Below are positions 27,527-37,076 of a DNA stretch of 51,155 bases, piece after piece. The notes beneath the pieces were generated by a model, which did not search any database, was not told the origin of the DNA, and saw only the letters and a program-made list of their open reading frames with translations. How positions within the stretch are numbered: position 1 is the first letter of the stretch; each line of letters begins with the position of its first letter. A program made the translations under genes and the position numbers. The DNA lies in NCBI GenBank assembly GCA_944389925.1, contig CALXOD010000030.1, positions 1 to 51,155 of the forward strand. Reading direction: 5' to 3'. The stretch comes from an uncultured Victivallaceae bacterium (GTDB lineage Bacteria; Verrucomicrobiota; Lentisphaeria; Victivallales; Victivallaceae).

Positions 27527-28837
27527 ATGGACAAAAATTTTCTGCATCTTTCCCGTGTGTCCGATCTATACCGTCCGGTTGCAGAACGGATCACCGATTT
27601 TCGGGAAGTCGAACGTCGTCTCTCCCCCGAAGAAATCGCCCGGCAGGTTTCACGCTGCATGCATTGCGGTATTCCCTTCTGCCATGGCAGTGGCTGTCCG
27701 CTCGGCAATCTCATTCCCGACATTCACGAACAGGTCCGCCGCGGCAACCTGCAAAATGCCTGGAACCTGCTCGCCTCAACCAGTCCGATGCCGGAATTTA
27801 CCGCCCGCGTCTGCCCGGCGCTCTGCGAAGGCAGCTGTACGGCGCAACTGGTCAGCGAATCGGTCATGATCCGGCAGATCGAAAAATATGTCGTCGAATC
27901 CGCCTTTGCCCATCACTGGGTCCAACCGCCCCGACCACGCTGTGAAAACGGCCGTTCCATTGCCATCGTCGGTTCCGGTCCGGCGGGATTGACCGCCGCC
28001 ATCCGGCTGCGGCAGGCCGGCTGCCGGGTAACGGTTTTCGAACAACGCCCGCTACCGGGAGGCTTGTTGCGATACGGAATCCCCGCATTCAAACTGGACC
28101 GTGCAGTTATCGACCGCCGGATCGAACTTCTGAAAGATGCCGGTATCGTTTTCCGCTGTGATACGACGATAGGACGTGATATTTCCCGGGAATTTCTGCT
28201 TCGTACCCACGATGCAGTCCTTCTGGCGACGGGTACCCCTTCCCCCCGTGACCTGGCAGTGGAAAACCGCTCACTTCCCGGCATTGAATTTGCGCTTGAT
28301 TTTCTCAATGGAACTACTTCCGCCGCCGGAAAAAACGTGGTCATCATCGGCGGCGGCGACACCGGAGCTGATTGCGTCGGCATGGCCAATCGCCAGGGAG
28401 CGTCCAACATTACTCAGATTGAAATCATGCCGGAACCACCCCGGGAGCGTTCGTTCTCCACCCCCTGGCCGCAATGGCCTTATTTGCGGCGCACCTCCTC
28501 CAGTCATCAGGAAGGGGCGATCCGTCGCTGGGGTGTGCAGACCGTCCGTTTCCTCGAACGGAACGGGACAGTCGGCGCGGTGGAAATACTGCCGGTGGAC
28601 TGGGAATTCTCCCCGAATGGCCGCCCGTTGCATTTCACCCCGCGTATCGGGGAAAAAGAAATTCTCGCAGCAGATCTGGTACTGCTGGCAATGGGATTTC
28701 TCAAACCTGAATCTATAGAGGCAGTGCCCCCTCTTTTCGTCGTCGGAGATGCTGCCAATGGCCCGTCGCTGGTCGTCCGGGCGATGGCGGACGCGATTCG
28801 AATCAGTCAAAAAGTACAGCAATTTCTGGAGGTTTAA
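27527..28837 (+). CDS. gltD: Glutamate synthase small subunit
   Basis: A 436-residue flavoprotein that passes electrons from NAD(P)H to GltB. The N-terminal Fe-S segment has CMHCGIPFCHGSGCPLGN and RVCPALCEGSC. The FAD-binding loop is VGSGPAGLTAA, with the family motif GGLLRYGIPAFKLD after it. The NAD(P)H-binding loop is IIGGGDTGADCVG, and the C-terminal segment FVVGDAANGPSLVVRAMADA closes the FAD site. It is about 35 residues shorter than the E. coli protein, but all motifs are present. AGGAGAAGGA lies before the ATG. The dapF start follows 3 bp after the stop, with GGAGG inside the gltD end. Confidence 0.96.
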   Translation: MDKNFLHLSRVSDLYRPVAERITDFREVERRLSPEEIARQVSRCMHCGIPFCHGSGCPLGNLIPDIHEQVRRGNLQNAWNLLASTSPMPEFTARVCPALCEGSCTAQLVSESVMIRQIEKYVVESAFAHHWVQPPRPRCENGRSIAIVGSGPAGLTAAIRLRQAGCRVTVFEQRPLPGGLLRYGIPAFKLDRAVIDRRIELLKDAGIVFRCDTTIGRDISREFLLRTHDAVLLATGTPSPRDLAVENRSLPGIEFALDFLNGTTSAAGKNVVIIGGGDTGADCVGMANRQGASNITQIEIMPEPPRERSFSTPWPQWPYLRRTSSSHQEGAIRRWGVQTVRFLERNGTVGAVEILPVDWEFSPNGRPLHFTPRIGEKEILAADLVLLAMGFLKPESIEAVPPLFVVGDAANGPSLVVRAMADAIRISQKVQQFLEV

Positions 28838-28840
28838 GCA

Positions 28841-29614
28841 ATGCGTTTTATCAAATATCACGGATTGGGGAATGATTTCATTTTCGTCAACGCCGACGAA
28901 GAACAGGGAATTGATTTTCGGGGAATCGCCCGGGCCGCCTGCGATCGGCATTTCGGCATCGGCGCGGACGGCGTGGTCACCCTGCGGCATTTCGGCGGCA
29001 ATCGTTTTGAAATGCGAATTTATAACTCCGACGGCACCGAAACAGAAATGTGCGGCAACGCCACCCGGTGTGCCGCCGCCTGCATCGTTGCCGAACAGCT
29101 TGCGCCGGGACCGGAATTCGAATTATCCACCCTTGCCGGTCTCATCCGGCCTGCCGTGCTCCCGGACGGCCGGATCCGGGTTGACATGGGCGAACCTCGA
29201 CCGGGTGACGTGGAAATTACCCTTAATCGCTTCACCGGCACTGACGTCTCCATGGGCAATCCACATTTTGTGGTGTTCGTCCCGGACATCACCGCCATTC
29301 ACCTGGAAAAGGACGGACCGGACCTGGAACATCATCCTCACTTTCCCAATAAAAGCAACATCGAATTCGTACAGATTTTGAACCGGAATCTTGTACGTAT
29401 GCGGGTCTGGGAACGCGGTTGCGGCGTCACCCTCGCCTGCGGAACCGGCAGCAGCGCCATCTGCGTAGCCGGCGTCCTCACCGGACGTACCGACCGGCAC
29501 ATCACGGTCCGGCTGGACGGTGGTGAACTGGACATCGAATGGAACGAAAAAGACAATCATGTTTATATGACCGGACCGGCGACACGGGTTTTCACGGGCG
29601 ACTATCCGGCTTGA
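28841..29614 (+). CDS. dapF: Diaminopimelate epimerase
   Basis: A 257-residue PLP-independent epimerase that converts LL- to meso-diaminopimelate for lysine and peptidoglycan. It begins FIKYHGLGNDFIFV. The two catalytic Cys lie in EMCGNATRC and LACGTGSSAI. The first motif has Ala where most family members have Gly (CGNGxRC), a mild deviation that keeps the Cys. It is translationally coupled to gltD, and dapL follows after 19 bp. DapL makes its substrate. Confidence 0.95.
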   Translation: MRFIKYHGLGNDFIFVNADEEQGIDFRGIARAACDRHFGIGADGVVTLRHFGGNRFEMRIYNSDGTETEMCGNATRCAAACIVAEQLAPGPEFELSTLAGLIRPAVLPDGRIRVDMGEPRPGDVEITLNRFTGTDVSMGNPHFVVFVPDITAIHLEKDGPDLEHHPHFPNKSNIEFVQILNRNLVRMRVWERGCGVTLACGTGSSAICVAGVLTGRTDRHITVRLDGGELDIEWNEKDNHVYMTGPATRVFTGDYPA

Positions 29615-29633
29615 ACCGCAAAGGAGAATTCTT

Positions 29634-30818
29634 ATGTTTACCACCAATCCCTTCTACCAGGAGCTTTCTGAAAATTATCTCTTTGCCGAAATTGCCCGGA
29701 AAGTCGACGCCTGCCGCCGGACCGAACCGGAGGCGAAAATCATCCGTCTCGGTATCGGCGATGTCACTTTGCCGCTGGCTCCCGCCGTCATCGCCGCGCT
29801 GCACCGGGCAGTCGATGAAATGGCGGCGGCGGAAACCTTCCGCGGTTACGGCCCGGAACAGGGCTATGATTTTCTTCTTGAAGCCATCCGCGAACACGAT
29901 TACCTCCGGCGAGGCATCGCCATTGCCGCAGATGAAATCTTCGTCAGCGACGGATCCAAATGCGACGTCGCCAACATTCAGGAACTCTTCGGCAGCAACT
30001 GCCGGATCGCCATCTGCGATCCGGTTTATCCGGTCTACCGGGACAGCAACCTGATGGCCGGCCGCAGTGCACAATTGCAATATCTGCCCTGTGTGGAAGC
30101 CAACGGCTTTCTGCCGGAACCGCCGCGCACGCCGGTGGACGTAATTTACCTGTGTTCGCCGAACAACCCGACCGGCGCAGTGTTTTCGCGGGAACAGCTG
30201 ACCGAATGGGTGGCATACGCCCGACGCGTCCGGGCACTGCTGCTCTTCGATTCCGCCTACGAAGCCTACATCCGCGACCCCGCCCTGCCCCGGAGCATTT
30301 ATGAAATTCCCGGGGCGGAAGAGGTCGCCATCGAATTCCGGTCTTTTTCCAAAACCGCCGGATTTACCGGATTGCGCTGCGCCTATTGTGTGGTGCCGCG
30401 CGCTCTCCCGGGACGGCTGAATGCGCTCTGGAGAAGACGGCAAACCACCAAATTCAACGGAGTATCCTATCCGGTTCAACGTGCGGCAGAGGCGGTCTAC
30501 TCGGAGCCGGGACAACGGCAGATCGCCGCTCAGATCGACTATTACCTGAACAACGCCCGGGAAATCCGTACCGGGCTTCTGGCCGCCGGCATGACGGTTT
30601 TCGGCGGCGAACATTCGCCATATGTATGGTGGAAGTTACCGGTTGCCATGAGTTCAATGGCATTTTTCGACCAGTTGCTTCACGAGTGTCATGTCGTCGG
30701 CACTCCCGGTTCTGGATTCGGGGATTGCGGGGAAGGTTATTTTCGATTGACCGGATTTGGCAGCTGCGATGCAACCCGGGAGGCGGTCAAACGAATCACC
30801 GACCGATATTTGCAATAA
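29634..30818 (+). CDS. dapL: LL-diaminopimelate aminotransferase
   Basis: A 394-residue class I/II PLP aminotransferase that makes LL-diaminopimelate from tetrahydrodipicolinate with glutamate as amino donor. This bypasses the acylated intermediates. The family N-terminus [20 protein letters not shown] is present. Further motifs are [62 protein letters not shown] and the PLP lysine in [17 protein letters not shown]. DapL is typical of PVC bacteria, plants and some archaea. It is in one operon with gltBD, which provide its glutamate. GGAG lies 8 nt before the ATG. Confidence 0.95.
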   Translation: MFTTNPFYQELSENYLFAEIARKVDACRRTEPEAKIIRLGIGDVTLPLAPAVIAALHRAVDEMAAAETFRGYGPEQGYDFLLEAIREHDYLRRGIAIAADEIFVSDGSKCDVANIQELFGSNCRIAICDPVYPVYRDSNLMAGRSAQLQYLPCVEANGFLPEPPRTPVDVIYLCSPNNPTGAVFSREQLTEWVAYARRVRALLLFDSAYEAYIRDPALPRSIYEIPGAEEVAIEFRSFSKTAGFTGLRCAYCVVPRALPGRLNALWRRRQTTKFNGVSYPVQRAAEAVYSEPGQRQIAAQIDYYLNNAREIRTGLLAAGMTVFGGEHSPYVWWKLPVAMSSMAFFDQLLHECHVVGTPGSGFGDCGEGYFRLTGFGSCDATREAVKRITDRYLQ

Positions 30819-30838
30819 TTCGATTTCACAGCTATATT
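30810..30838 (+). promoter_or_regulatory. Sigma-70-type promoter for the NifA-like regulator
   Basis: TTGCAA (30810-30815) and TATATT (30833-30838) are 17 bp apart and partly overlap the dapL end. The expected start is near 30845, only a few nucleotides before the regulator's ATG at 30848, so the mRNA would be nearly leaderless. Confidence 0.7.
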
Positions 30839-30847
30839 ATTGGAATT

Positions 30848-32389
30848 ATGCCAAGTCAGCTCACAACCGAGATCGCGGTACTCCGGGAGATCAGCACCGC
30901 CGTCGTTCATGAGCGGAACATTTCCGCTCTGCTCGACCAGGTGCTGACCATTCTGCACCGCCAGATGGGCATGTTGCGCGGCACCTTCACTCTGCGCCAG
31001 GGAGACGTCTTCATCATCGAAGCCTCTCACGGACTGGATGAATCCGAAAAACGCCGCGGCCGATATCATCTTGGTGAAGGACTCACCGGCATCGTTGCTG
31101 AGACGGCAAAACCGTTGCTGGTGGAAGACATCGCAAAAGATAAGCGCTTTCTCGACCGAACCGGCGTCCGACGAGAAAAAGGACCGATGGCATTTCTCTG
31201 CGTACCGGTTTTTCATCGCGAACGGGTGGTGGGAACCCTGAGTATTGAACGGAAAGTTGAACCGGGGGTCTGTCTCGAAGAAGACCTGAAACTGCTCGAA
31301 ATTGTCGGAAATCTGACAGCGGAGGCAGTTTCCGCCTGCCGGATGGAACACGAAGAACGCGAACAGCTTCTGGATGAAAACCGCAAATTGCGCGAAGCCC
31401 TCGGCGGTAATGGCAATCCGGGTGAACTCATCGGAAACTGCCGGACCATGCAGCGGATTTACGAACTGATCCGTCAAGTTGCGCCCAGCAGCGCCACCGT
31501 CCTGATCCGCGGCAGTTCCGGAACCGGCAAAGAACTGGTTGCCCAGGCAATCCGCCGTCTCAGCCCGCGTGCGAATAAACCATTCATCGCCCTCAACTGT
31601 GCGGCATTACCGGAAAATCTGGTTGAAAGCGAACTCTTCGGTCATGAAAAAGGCGCATTTACCGGTGCCGTCAGCCGCCGAATCGGTCGGGCAGAGGCCG
31701 CGGACGGCGGTACACTGTTCCTTGATGAAATCGGCGATCTGGCACTGCCGACTCAGGTGAAACTCCTGCGATTCATCCAGGAACGAACCTTCTCCCGGCT
31801 CGGCAGCAATGTGGAGATCAAATCCGATGTCCGGCTGCTGGTTGCTACCAGCCGCAATCTGGAGCAGCTGATGGCGGAAGGAAAATTCCGGGAGGACCTT
31901 TATTACCGGCTCAATATTTTCCCGATCACGCTGCCGGATCTGTGCAAACGCCGTTGCGACATCGTGTTGCTTTCTGAACACTTCATCGCCAAGCACAATC
32001 TGAAATATGGAAAAAACGTAAAGCGTCTATCCACGCCGGCCATCAATATGCTGATGAGCTACCACTGGCCCGGCAATGTGCGGGAGCTCGAAAACTGTAT
32101 CGAACGTGCCGTCCTGACCGCTACCGATGACTGCATTCACAGCTACAATCTGCCCCCTTCCCTTCAAACCGGACAAAGCACCGGAGGACAGTTGCTGCCG
32201 GACGGCAAAGCCTCCTTCAATACGCTGGTCAGTTCCTTTGAGCGGGAGCTGATCGTGGAAGCGCTCAAACGCAACAACGGCAACATGTCCGCAGCCGCCC
32301 GGGAACTGGATCTTTCGCCGCGCGTCATCCATTACAAAATCAACCGCTACGGGATTCGACCGGACTGGTACCGGCATCAGGACGATTAA
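30848..32389 (+). CDS. NifA-like sigma-54-dependent transcriptional activator (GAF-AAA+-Fis HTH)
   Basis: A 513-residue bacterial enhancer-binding protein. An N-terminal GAF domain covers about residues 15-165 ([53 protein letters not shown]). The sigma-54 AAA+ domain has Walker A GSSGTGKE near residue 221, the GAFTGA loop near 270, Walker [13 protein letters not shown] and the [10 protein letters not shown] arginine-finger region. The C-terminus carries a Fis-type HTH ([26 protein letters not shown]). No receiver domain is present, so it responds to a ligand or partner, not to phosphorylation. The layout matches NifA. It follows dapL by 29 bp and also has its own promoter. With sigma-54-type promoters in front of glnN and gltB, it is the obvious candidate regulator. 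The ATG has only a weak ribosome site (TGGA). Confidence 0.9.
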   Translation: MPSQLTTEIAVLREISTAVVHERNISALLDQVLTILHRQMGMLRGTFTLRQGDVFIIEASHGLDESEKRRGRYHLGEGLTGIVAETAKPLLVEDIAKDKRFLDRTGVRREKGPMAFLCVPVFHRERVVGTLSIERKVEPGVCLEEDLKLLEIVGNLTAEAVSACRMEHEEREQLLDENRKLREALGGNGNPGELIGNCRTMQRIYELIRQVAPSSATVLIRGSSGTGKELVAQAIRRLSPRANKPFIALNCAALPENLVESELFGHEKGAFTGAVSRRIGRAEAADGGTLFLDEIGDLALPTQVKLLRFIQERTFSRLGSNVEIKSDVRLLVATSRNLEQLMAEGKFREDLYYRLNIFPITLPDLCKRRCDIVLLSEHFIAKHNLKYGKNVKRLSTPAINMLMSYHWPGNVRELENCIERAVLTATDDCIHSYNLPPSLQTGQSTGGQLLPDGKASFNTLVSSFERELIVEALKRNNGNMSAAARELDLSPRVIHYKINRYGIRPDWYRHQDD

Positions 32390-32442
32390 TCCGGATAACG
32401 CCCGACTTCCGCATTCCGAGGTACACGCTCCTCCTGCATTCA

Positions 32443-32462
32443 CCGGGCTTGGGAGCCCCCGG
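32443..32462. terminator. Weak hairpin between convergent genes
   Basis: CCGGG (32443-32447) pairs with CCCGG (32458-32462) in the 79-bp gap between the activator gene and the convergent sulfatase gene. There is no T-run, so termination here is uncertain. Confidence 0.3.
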
Positions 32463-32468
32463 GAAAGG

Positions 32469-33944
32469 TTACGTCAATTCTCCGGGATGGCGTCGTTTCA
32501 ACTCCGGCACGGCCCAGGCGCGACCGGTATCCTCCAGCCGCCGGAGATATTGCTTCAGGTGTCCACGGGCATGATAGGGACCGCCTTCGCTGATGATTTC
32601 CCACATCGGATCCCAGAAGTAGCCGTCCGGCTGAGTCGCCATCATTTCGTCGAGCCAGTCCAGATAACGGGCCTTCCCCTCCCGGCAGAGATCGGGGCGT
32701 TCTGTGGCAAGATTGTGCTGTTCGTGCGGATCTTCCTTGACATTAAACAACATCTCCCGGTCGAACAGATGATAGAAATCATGGTAGGTGCGAATGTAAA
32801 TCCAGTCGTCCCAGCGCACTGCCCGCTGGCAGCCATGGCAGCATTGAGACAAAATCAATTCGCTTCTGCCCGAACCGGAACCGTCCAACAGTCCCTGCGC
32901 ATAGCTGCGCCCCTCCCATTTCTGACGGGGTGGCCGCTCCAGCAGCTCCGCCAGAGTCGGCAGCAGGTCGATGTTATAATGCAACCCCTGATTGCGCTGT
33001 CCGGCAGCAAGTTTACCGGGCCAGCGGATGATCATCGGAATCCGGCAGGTAATGTGGTCCGCAGTACCGTGTTCACTCCACATACCGAGTTCGCCGAGAT
33101 TTTCACCATGATCAGAACTGGCGATGATGACAAGATCATCCAGCACACCTTTTCGCTTCAGGGCGTCCAGCAGGCGTCCGATGTGTTCGTCCATATAACG
33201 GACGCCGCAGTCGTACCCGTCGATCACCCGGCGGGCATCATGCAAATTCATTGCCTTGCCGGGCTGACGCGGATACCGCGGGTCTATCCGGTCGTCATAC
33301 ATATCCTGATCCATGATGCCGTGCGGCCCGACGGTTTTGCTCAACTGCCTGGCAATCTCGTCTTCAGTCAGCCAGGCCGGAAGCGGATCGTTTGCAAAAG
33401 GATTGCCGAAATCGGCCGGCGCCCGGTAAGGCGTATGCGGATCCCAGTAATTCACATGCAAATACCAGTTGTCCCGTTCCGCATTCTGCTCAATCCAGCG
33501 CAATGCCGTAGGCGTAACGTCTTCCGCAGATTCCACGCCCCCCAGTCCGGTGTCATAAATCTCTCGAAATCCGGCATAATAGTTAAATGTGGAATGCCGT
33601 TCACCGAAGCCGCCGATGTACACCGGATACAACCCGGCCTCCATTTTCAGCCAGGCCGGCAGATTATCCAGACTCAATGTATTCTGAAAGTCACGCTCCG
33701 GTCCCTCCGAACGGATTTCCGCATTGCTGCCGCCATGATTGATGGCGCCGTTGTGAATTCCGAACGTCCCGGTCATCAGTGCGGAGCGTGACGGCAGACA
33801 GGGAGCGTCCGAGGTATAGTAACGGTCAAATACAACGCCTTCTGCAGCGATCCGGTCCAGGTTCGGCGAGGTGTTACGACAGTAGCCGTAACAGCCGAGA
33901 TGGTCCGGCCGGAGCGTATCCAGATCCAGATATAGAATTCTCAT
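32469..33944 (-). CDS. Sulfatase (formylglycine, Cys type), cytoplasmic
   Basis: A 491-residue sulfatase of the alkaline phosphatase superfamily. The metal-binding start ILYLDLDTLRPDHLGCYGY is followed by the modification motif APCLPSR, with Cys49 the residue converted to formylglycine. The later DDLVIIASSDHGENLGELG carries the second metal-site Asp-His. The family removes sulfate esters from glycans; the substrate cannot be named from sequence. There is no signal peptide, so it acts inside the cell, perhaps on imported oligosaccharides. The activating enzyme is not in the window. The start is supported by AAGGA 9 nt upstream and a good promoter. It diverges from the GH32-PfkB gene. Confidence 0.92.
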   Translation of the reverse strand: MRILYLDLDTLRPDHLGCYGYCRNTSPNLDRIAAEGVVFDRYYTSDAPCLPSRSALMTGTFGIHNGAINHGGSNAEIRSEGPERDFQNTLSLDNLPAWLKMEAGLYPVYIGGFGERHSTFNYYAGFREIYDTGLGGVESAEDVTPTALRWIEQNAERDNWYLHVNYWDPHTPYRAPADFGNPFANDPLPAWLTEDEIARQLSKTVGPHGIMDQDMYDDRIDPRYPRQPGKAMNLHDARRVIDGYDCGVRYMDEHIGRLLDALKRKGVLDDLVIIASSDHGENLGELGMWSEHGTADHITCRIPMIIRWPGKLAAGQRNQGLHYNIDLLPTLAELLERPPRQKWEGRSYAQGLLDGSGSGRSELILSQCCHGCQRAVRWDDWIYIRTYHDFYHLFDREMLFNVKEDPHEQHNLATERPDLCREGKARYLDWLDEMMATQPDGYFWDPMWEIISEGGPYHARGHLKQYLRRLEDTGRAWAVPELKRRHPGELT

Positions 33945-34004
33945 GGCGCACGTCCTTAGATAGTTGCCGAAAATTGTATATAGACTCTTTCCTCAGTGGA
34001 GAGT

Positions 34005-34033
34005 ATCATATCGCATCCCCTTTCCTTCGTCAA
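34005..34033 (-). promoter_or_regulatory. Sigma-70-type promoter for the sulfatase gene
   Basis: Read leftward, TTGACG (34033-34028) and TATGAT (34010-34005) have a 17-bp spacer. The leader is about 55 nt. Confidence 0.7.
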
Positions 34034-34069
34034 CCGGTTTCATCGGATTTTTTCTTCAAAAATTACAGA

Positions 34070-34086
34070 TTGGCACAAAAATCGCA
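34070..34086 (+). promoter_or_regulatory. Sigma-54-type promoter before the GH32-PfkB gene
   Basis: TTGGCACAAAAATCGCA has GG at 34072-34073 and GC at 34084-34085 with 10 nt between. The -24 half is perfect; the -12 half (CGCA) is weaker. The predicted start is near 34097, leaving a leader of about 120 nt with no clear structure. The 273-bp gap around it holds only this and the sulfatase promoter. Confidence 0.6.
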
Positions 34087-34217
34087 CCTTTCGGCAGCAT
34101 TATCGCAGTTTCATTTCCAGAAAAACACCTTTATATTGAAAAAGAAGAACGTTTCCGGCCTATCCGGATGGCACGATCAAACACTACCAGAAAAAGCAGA
34201 AACAAGGAGTGTGGCAT

Positions 34218-36047
34218 ATGGCGACGGCAGATCTTGAACGACCCCGTTATCATTTTACCGCCCGATGCGGCTGGTTAAACGATCCCAATGGCTTGTTTTT
34301 TCGTGACGGGGAGTATCATCTCTATTTTCAGCACAATCCTGCGGCGCCGCATTGGGGCAACCTCCACTGGGGGCACGCGGTCAGTGATGATCTGCTGCAT
34401 TGGCGGGAGCTGCCGACAGCACTTCAACCGCATTCGGCAAAAGATCAATGCTATTCCGGAAGTGCCTGGGTGGATTTGGAAAATCATGCCGGATTTCAGA
34501 CGGGAGATCAACCGGCTATTCTGGTATACTATACCAGTACAGGCCGGGGGGAATGTCTGGCGTACAGCAACGACGGCGGCTTGACTTTCCGGGAATATGA
34601 AAACAATCCGATCATCCGGCACCGCGGCCGGGATCCGAGAATTCTGTACCACCGGGAGTCCGGGTATTATATTCTGGTCGTTTATGAGGAATTCAACTTT
34701 GCTGCATTCTATCGCTCTTCCAATTTAAAGGACTGGGAATTCTGCAGTCGGATTCACGGCTTTTTCGAATGCCCGGAATTGTTCGAACTGAACGGACGCT
34801 GGGTGCTGTTCGGGGCGAACGGACGCTATTCAATCGGGCGTTTTGACGGCAGGGAATTTCACCCGGAATCGCTCCCCGCGCCGCTTTTCGAAGGAGAAGC
34901 CTATGCCGGACAGAGTTTCAGCAACTGCGACCGGCGGATCATGATTTTCTGGCTGCGTGACCGGGAAGGATTCGCAGGGCTGCCGTACAACCAGCAAATG
35001 ACATTGCCGGTGGAACTGACATTGCACGACAATACAGTTCGTGTAAATCCCGCAGTAATTCCGCCGGAAGCATTTGTCGTCCGCCCGGAAGGGAGAAATC
35101 TGCGGCTGCACGGCTGGGAACTCCCTCCGGCAGAGGAGTTGCTGATCGTGGAAGATGTTTTCTCACTGGAAATCTTCGTCAACAGCGGGGAACGCTATAT
35201 CGTACATCCGCTTCATATCCATCGGCCCCGGATTCTCTCTTTCGGAGAAATCCTGATTGACCGGCATCCGAACGGAGACCGTCTCGGCGGGGCTCCGGTC
35301 AATCTGGCCGCCGGTTTGCGCGAACTCAATGCTGAAGTTCAGCTGACGGGTGCAGTCGGTACCGATCCGGAAGGGGACTGGCTGCTGGCGCAACTGGCAG
35401 AGAAAAAACTCTCTCTGGAACACGTACAGCGAAATGATTATCCCACTATGATCGCCCGGGTCGGCCGGGACGCTGATGGTGACAATACCTTTTCTTTTAC
35501 ACCGGAAAGTGCCTCCGATCACATTCACCCGGATGAAAAAACCATTTCTTCTCCGGTAGACGTCATCTGTTTCGGTACCCTGGCCCAGCGCTCTCCGGAA
35601 TCGGCTGCAACCCTGGCCGCTCTGAAAGACAAGCACCCCGATGCCCGTTTTTTCTGTGATTTAAATCTCCGAGCCCCCTTCTATAATGAGCGCACCATCC
35701 GCCACTGCCTGCAACTCGCCCATTGGGTCAAGCTGAGCGCCGGAGAGGCAGCAATCCTGGCCGGCATATTGAATCTACCGACTGCCCCCGAAGCATTCTG
35801 CCAGGAATGCGCCAATCGCTATGGGGTGGAAGTGCTGGTCATCACTCGCGGTCCTGATGGCGGAGACGTCTGGACCAGAGAAGAATTCTTCCACTTTGAG
35901 GCAATTCCGGTACCGGCGGTTACCGGCACTGTCGGAGCGGGAGATGCATTCAGTGCAGGCTTTTTGTACTATCTGGCCTGCGGCGCTTCTCCCCGCATTG
36001 CGGCTGCGGCAGGAAGCGCCCGGGCGGCAATGGTGATTGCCCGCTGA
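34218..36047 (+). CDS. Fusion of GH32 fructosidase and PfkB fructokinase-type kinase
   Basis: A 609-residue two-domain protein. Residues 1 to about 270 are a GH32 five-bladed propeller: the nucleophile Asp22 in GWLNDPNG, the transition-state RDP in GRDPRILY, and the acid/base Glu in FECPELFEL. Then follows a shortened beta-sandwich (SLEIFVNSGERYIV). From about residue 334 a ribokinase/PfkB domain begins: RILSFGEILID, GGAPVNLAAGLRELN, and the catalytic GTVGAGDAFSAG near the C-terminus. GH32 enzymes release fructose from sucrose, sucrose-6-phosphate or fructans, and PfkB fructokinases phosphorylate it. One protein would therefore cleave and then trap the fructose. It has no signal peptide. The ATG at 34218 has AAGGAG 8 nt upstream. 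The stop is clean and both active sites look intact, so this appears to be a working fusion. Confidence 0.92.
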   Translation: MATADLERPRYHFTARCGWLNDPNGLFFRDGEYHLYFQHNPAAPHWGNLHWGHAVSDDLLHWRELPTALQPHSAKDQCYSGSAWVDLENHAGFQTGDQPAILVYYTSTGRGECLAYSNDGGLTFREYENNPIIRHRGRDPRILYHRESGYYILVVYEEFNFAAFYRSSNLKDWEFCSRIHGFFECPELFELNGRWVLFGANGRYSIGRFDGREFHPESLPAPLFEGEAYAGQSFSNCDRRIMIFWLRDREGFAGLPYNQQMTLPVELTLHDNTVRVNPAVIPPEAFVVRPEGRNLRLHGWELPPAEELLIVEDVFSLEIFVNSGERYIVHPLHIHRPRILSFGEILIDRHPNGDRLGGAPVNLAAGLRELNAEVQLTGAVGTDPEGDWLLAQLAEKKLSLEHVQRNDYPTMIARVGRDADGDNTFSFTPESASDHIHPDEKTISSPVDVICFGTLAQRSPESAATLAALKDKHPDARFFCDLNLRAPFYNERTIRHCLQLAHWVKLSAGEAAILAGILNLPTAPEAFCQECANRYGVEVLVITRGPDGGDVWTREEFFHFEAIPVPAVTGTVGAGDAFSAGFLYYLACGASPRIAAAAGSARAAMVIAR

Positions 36048-36115
36048 CTTCGGCGCCATTTTTACCGAAGCAGTTATTTGGTTCCGGAAAATTCGTATTT
36101 TTCTTGAAAAACGGC

Positions 36116-36144
36116 TTGACAATTTTTTTTGTCTTTGATATAAT
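36116..36144 (+). promoter_or_regulatory. Consensus sigma-70-type promoter for the pseudopilin gene
   Basis: TTGACA (36116-36121) and TATAAT (36139-36144) are perfect consensus boxes 17 bp apart. The leader is about 60 nt, and an ACGGAGG ribosome site precedes the ATG at 36214. The gene should be strongly expressed unless repressed. Confidence 0.9.
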
Positions 36145-36213
36145 ATAGCTGTAGTATATATTAATCTGTAATATCAACACGCAAAACCCAAAACGCAACC
36201 AACGGAGGCCGTT

Positions 36214-36948
36214 ATGAAGAAGAGACTGGATTTCACGTTGATCGAACTGCTGGTGGTAATTGCAATCATTGCCATTCTTGCATCGATGCTGCTGCCCTCG
36301 CTGAACAAAGCCCGGGAAAAAGCTCTGGCGATCAAATGCCTCTCCAACCAGCGGCAGGTCGGGTTGTCGGTTGGAATGTACACCAGCGAATTCAACGACA
36401 ACTTCTATTCGCCGAATTCGCTCAGTTCGAGCCAGGTCGCCACGGCCAAGAAAACCTGGGCAGCCAAACTGTATGAAATGGGGTTGGTCAAGAAATCCGA
36501 CGTTCTGCTCTGCCCCGCCTTCAAGGAATACAATCTTGGTAACGACAAGTGGTGGAACCTGACCAAGACGTACGGTGCCGCGTATTCGAATGACGTGCAC
36601 GGCGTAATCTCGTTCAAAGCGCCCGGATACAGCCGGGTCGGCTTCTCCAAAGTGGCCTACATCGGCTGCTCGTATTCGAAAACCACGTCCATGAGCGGCG
36701 GCGTGCCGCTCAAGGGGCCGTTGAGCCGGATGATCCTCATCAACAACGACACCAGCGAGGACTACGACCGTCCGTGGCTGGCCCACAGCGACCGGGTAAA
36801 CCTCCTTTTCATGGACGGCCATGCCGCCGCACATGAGAAAAACGCCCTGACTTCGCTCTACTGCCCGCACCTTAAGACGAACGGCGAACCGGACAAAGTC
36901 GGTGTCGCCGCCTCCCGGGACGGAAGTGTTTACTACAAACTGCGGTGA
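36214..36948 (+). CDS. Pseudopilin-like protein with H-X9-DG motif
   Basis: A 244-residue protein with a complete type IV prepilin N-terminus: a short basic leader (MKKRLD), then [16 protein letters not shown], where the +5 Glu after the processed Phe is conserved. The C-terminal part carries the family's H-X9-DG motif ([14 protein letters not shown]) and several Cys. It is of the same family as the interrupted gene at 517-1248. Prepilin peptidase processing and export by a pilus-like system are expected; the function of these very numerous Lentisphaerae proteins is not known. The gene follows the GH32-PfkB fusion and precedes a large beta-helix protein, so it may act at the surface during glycan use. 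A GC-rich hairpin lies just after the stop (about 36957-36973). Confidence 0.93.
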   Translation: MKKRLDFTLIELLVVIAIIAILASMLLPSLNKAREKALAIKCLSNQRQVGLSVGMYTSEFNDNFYSPNSLSSSQVATAKKTWAAKLYEMGLVKKSDVLLCPAFKEYNLGNDKWWNLTKTYGAAYSNDVHGVISFKAPGYSRVGFSKVAYIGCSYSKTTSMSGGVPLKGPLSRMILINNDTSEDYDRPWLAHSDRVNLLFMDGHAAAHEKNALTSLYCPHLKTNGEPDKVGVAASRDGSVYYKLR

Positions 36949-37076
36949 ATTCCACACCGGGGGCGGCCCCGGAAGTATTTTCCGATTCGGAGATGACTTT
37001 GCCGCCGTGCCTGTCCGCGAAAATGCCGCGAAATTTTCCAACTGGTTGTCCAGATTTCAACAGGAAAGGTCCTTGA

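Noticed and set aside
36949-37076. Terminator after the pseudopilin at about 36957-36973
   Set aside because: The GC-rich hairpin has no T-run, so it is more likely a processing or attenuation structure between two co-transcribed genes.
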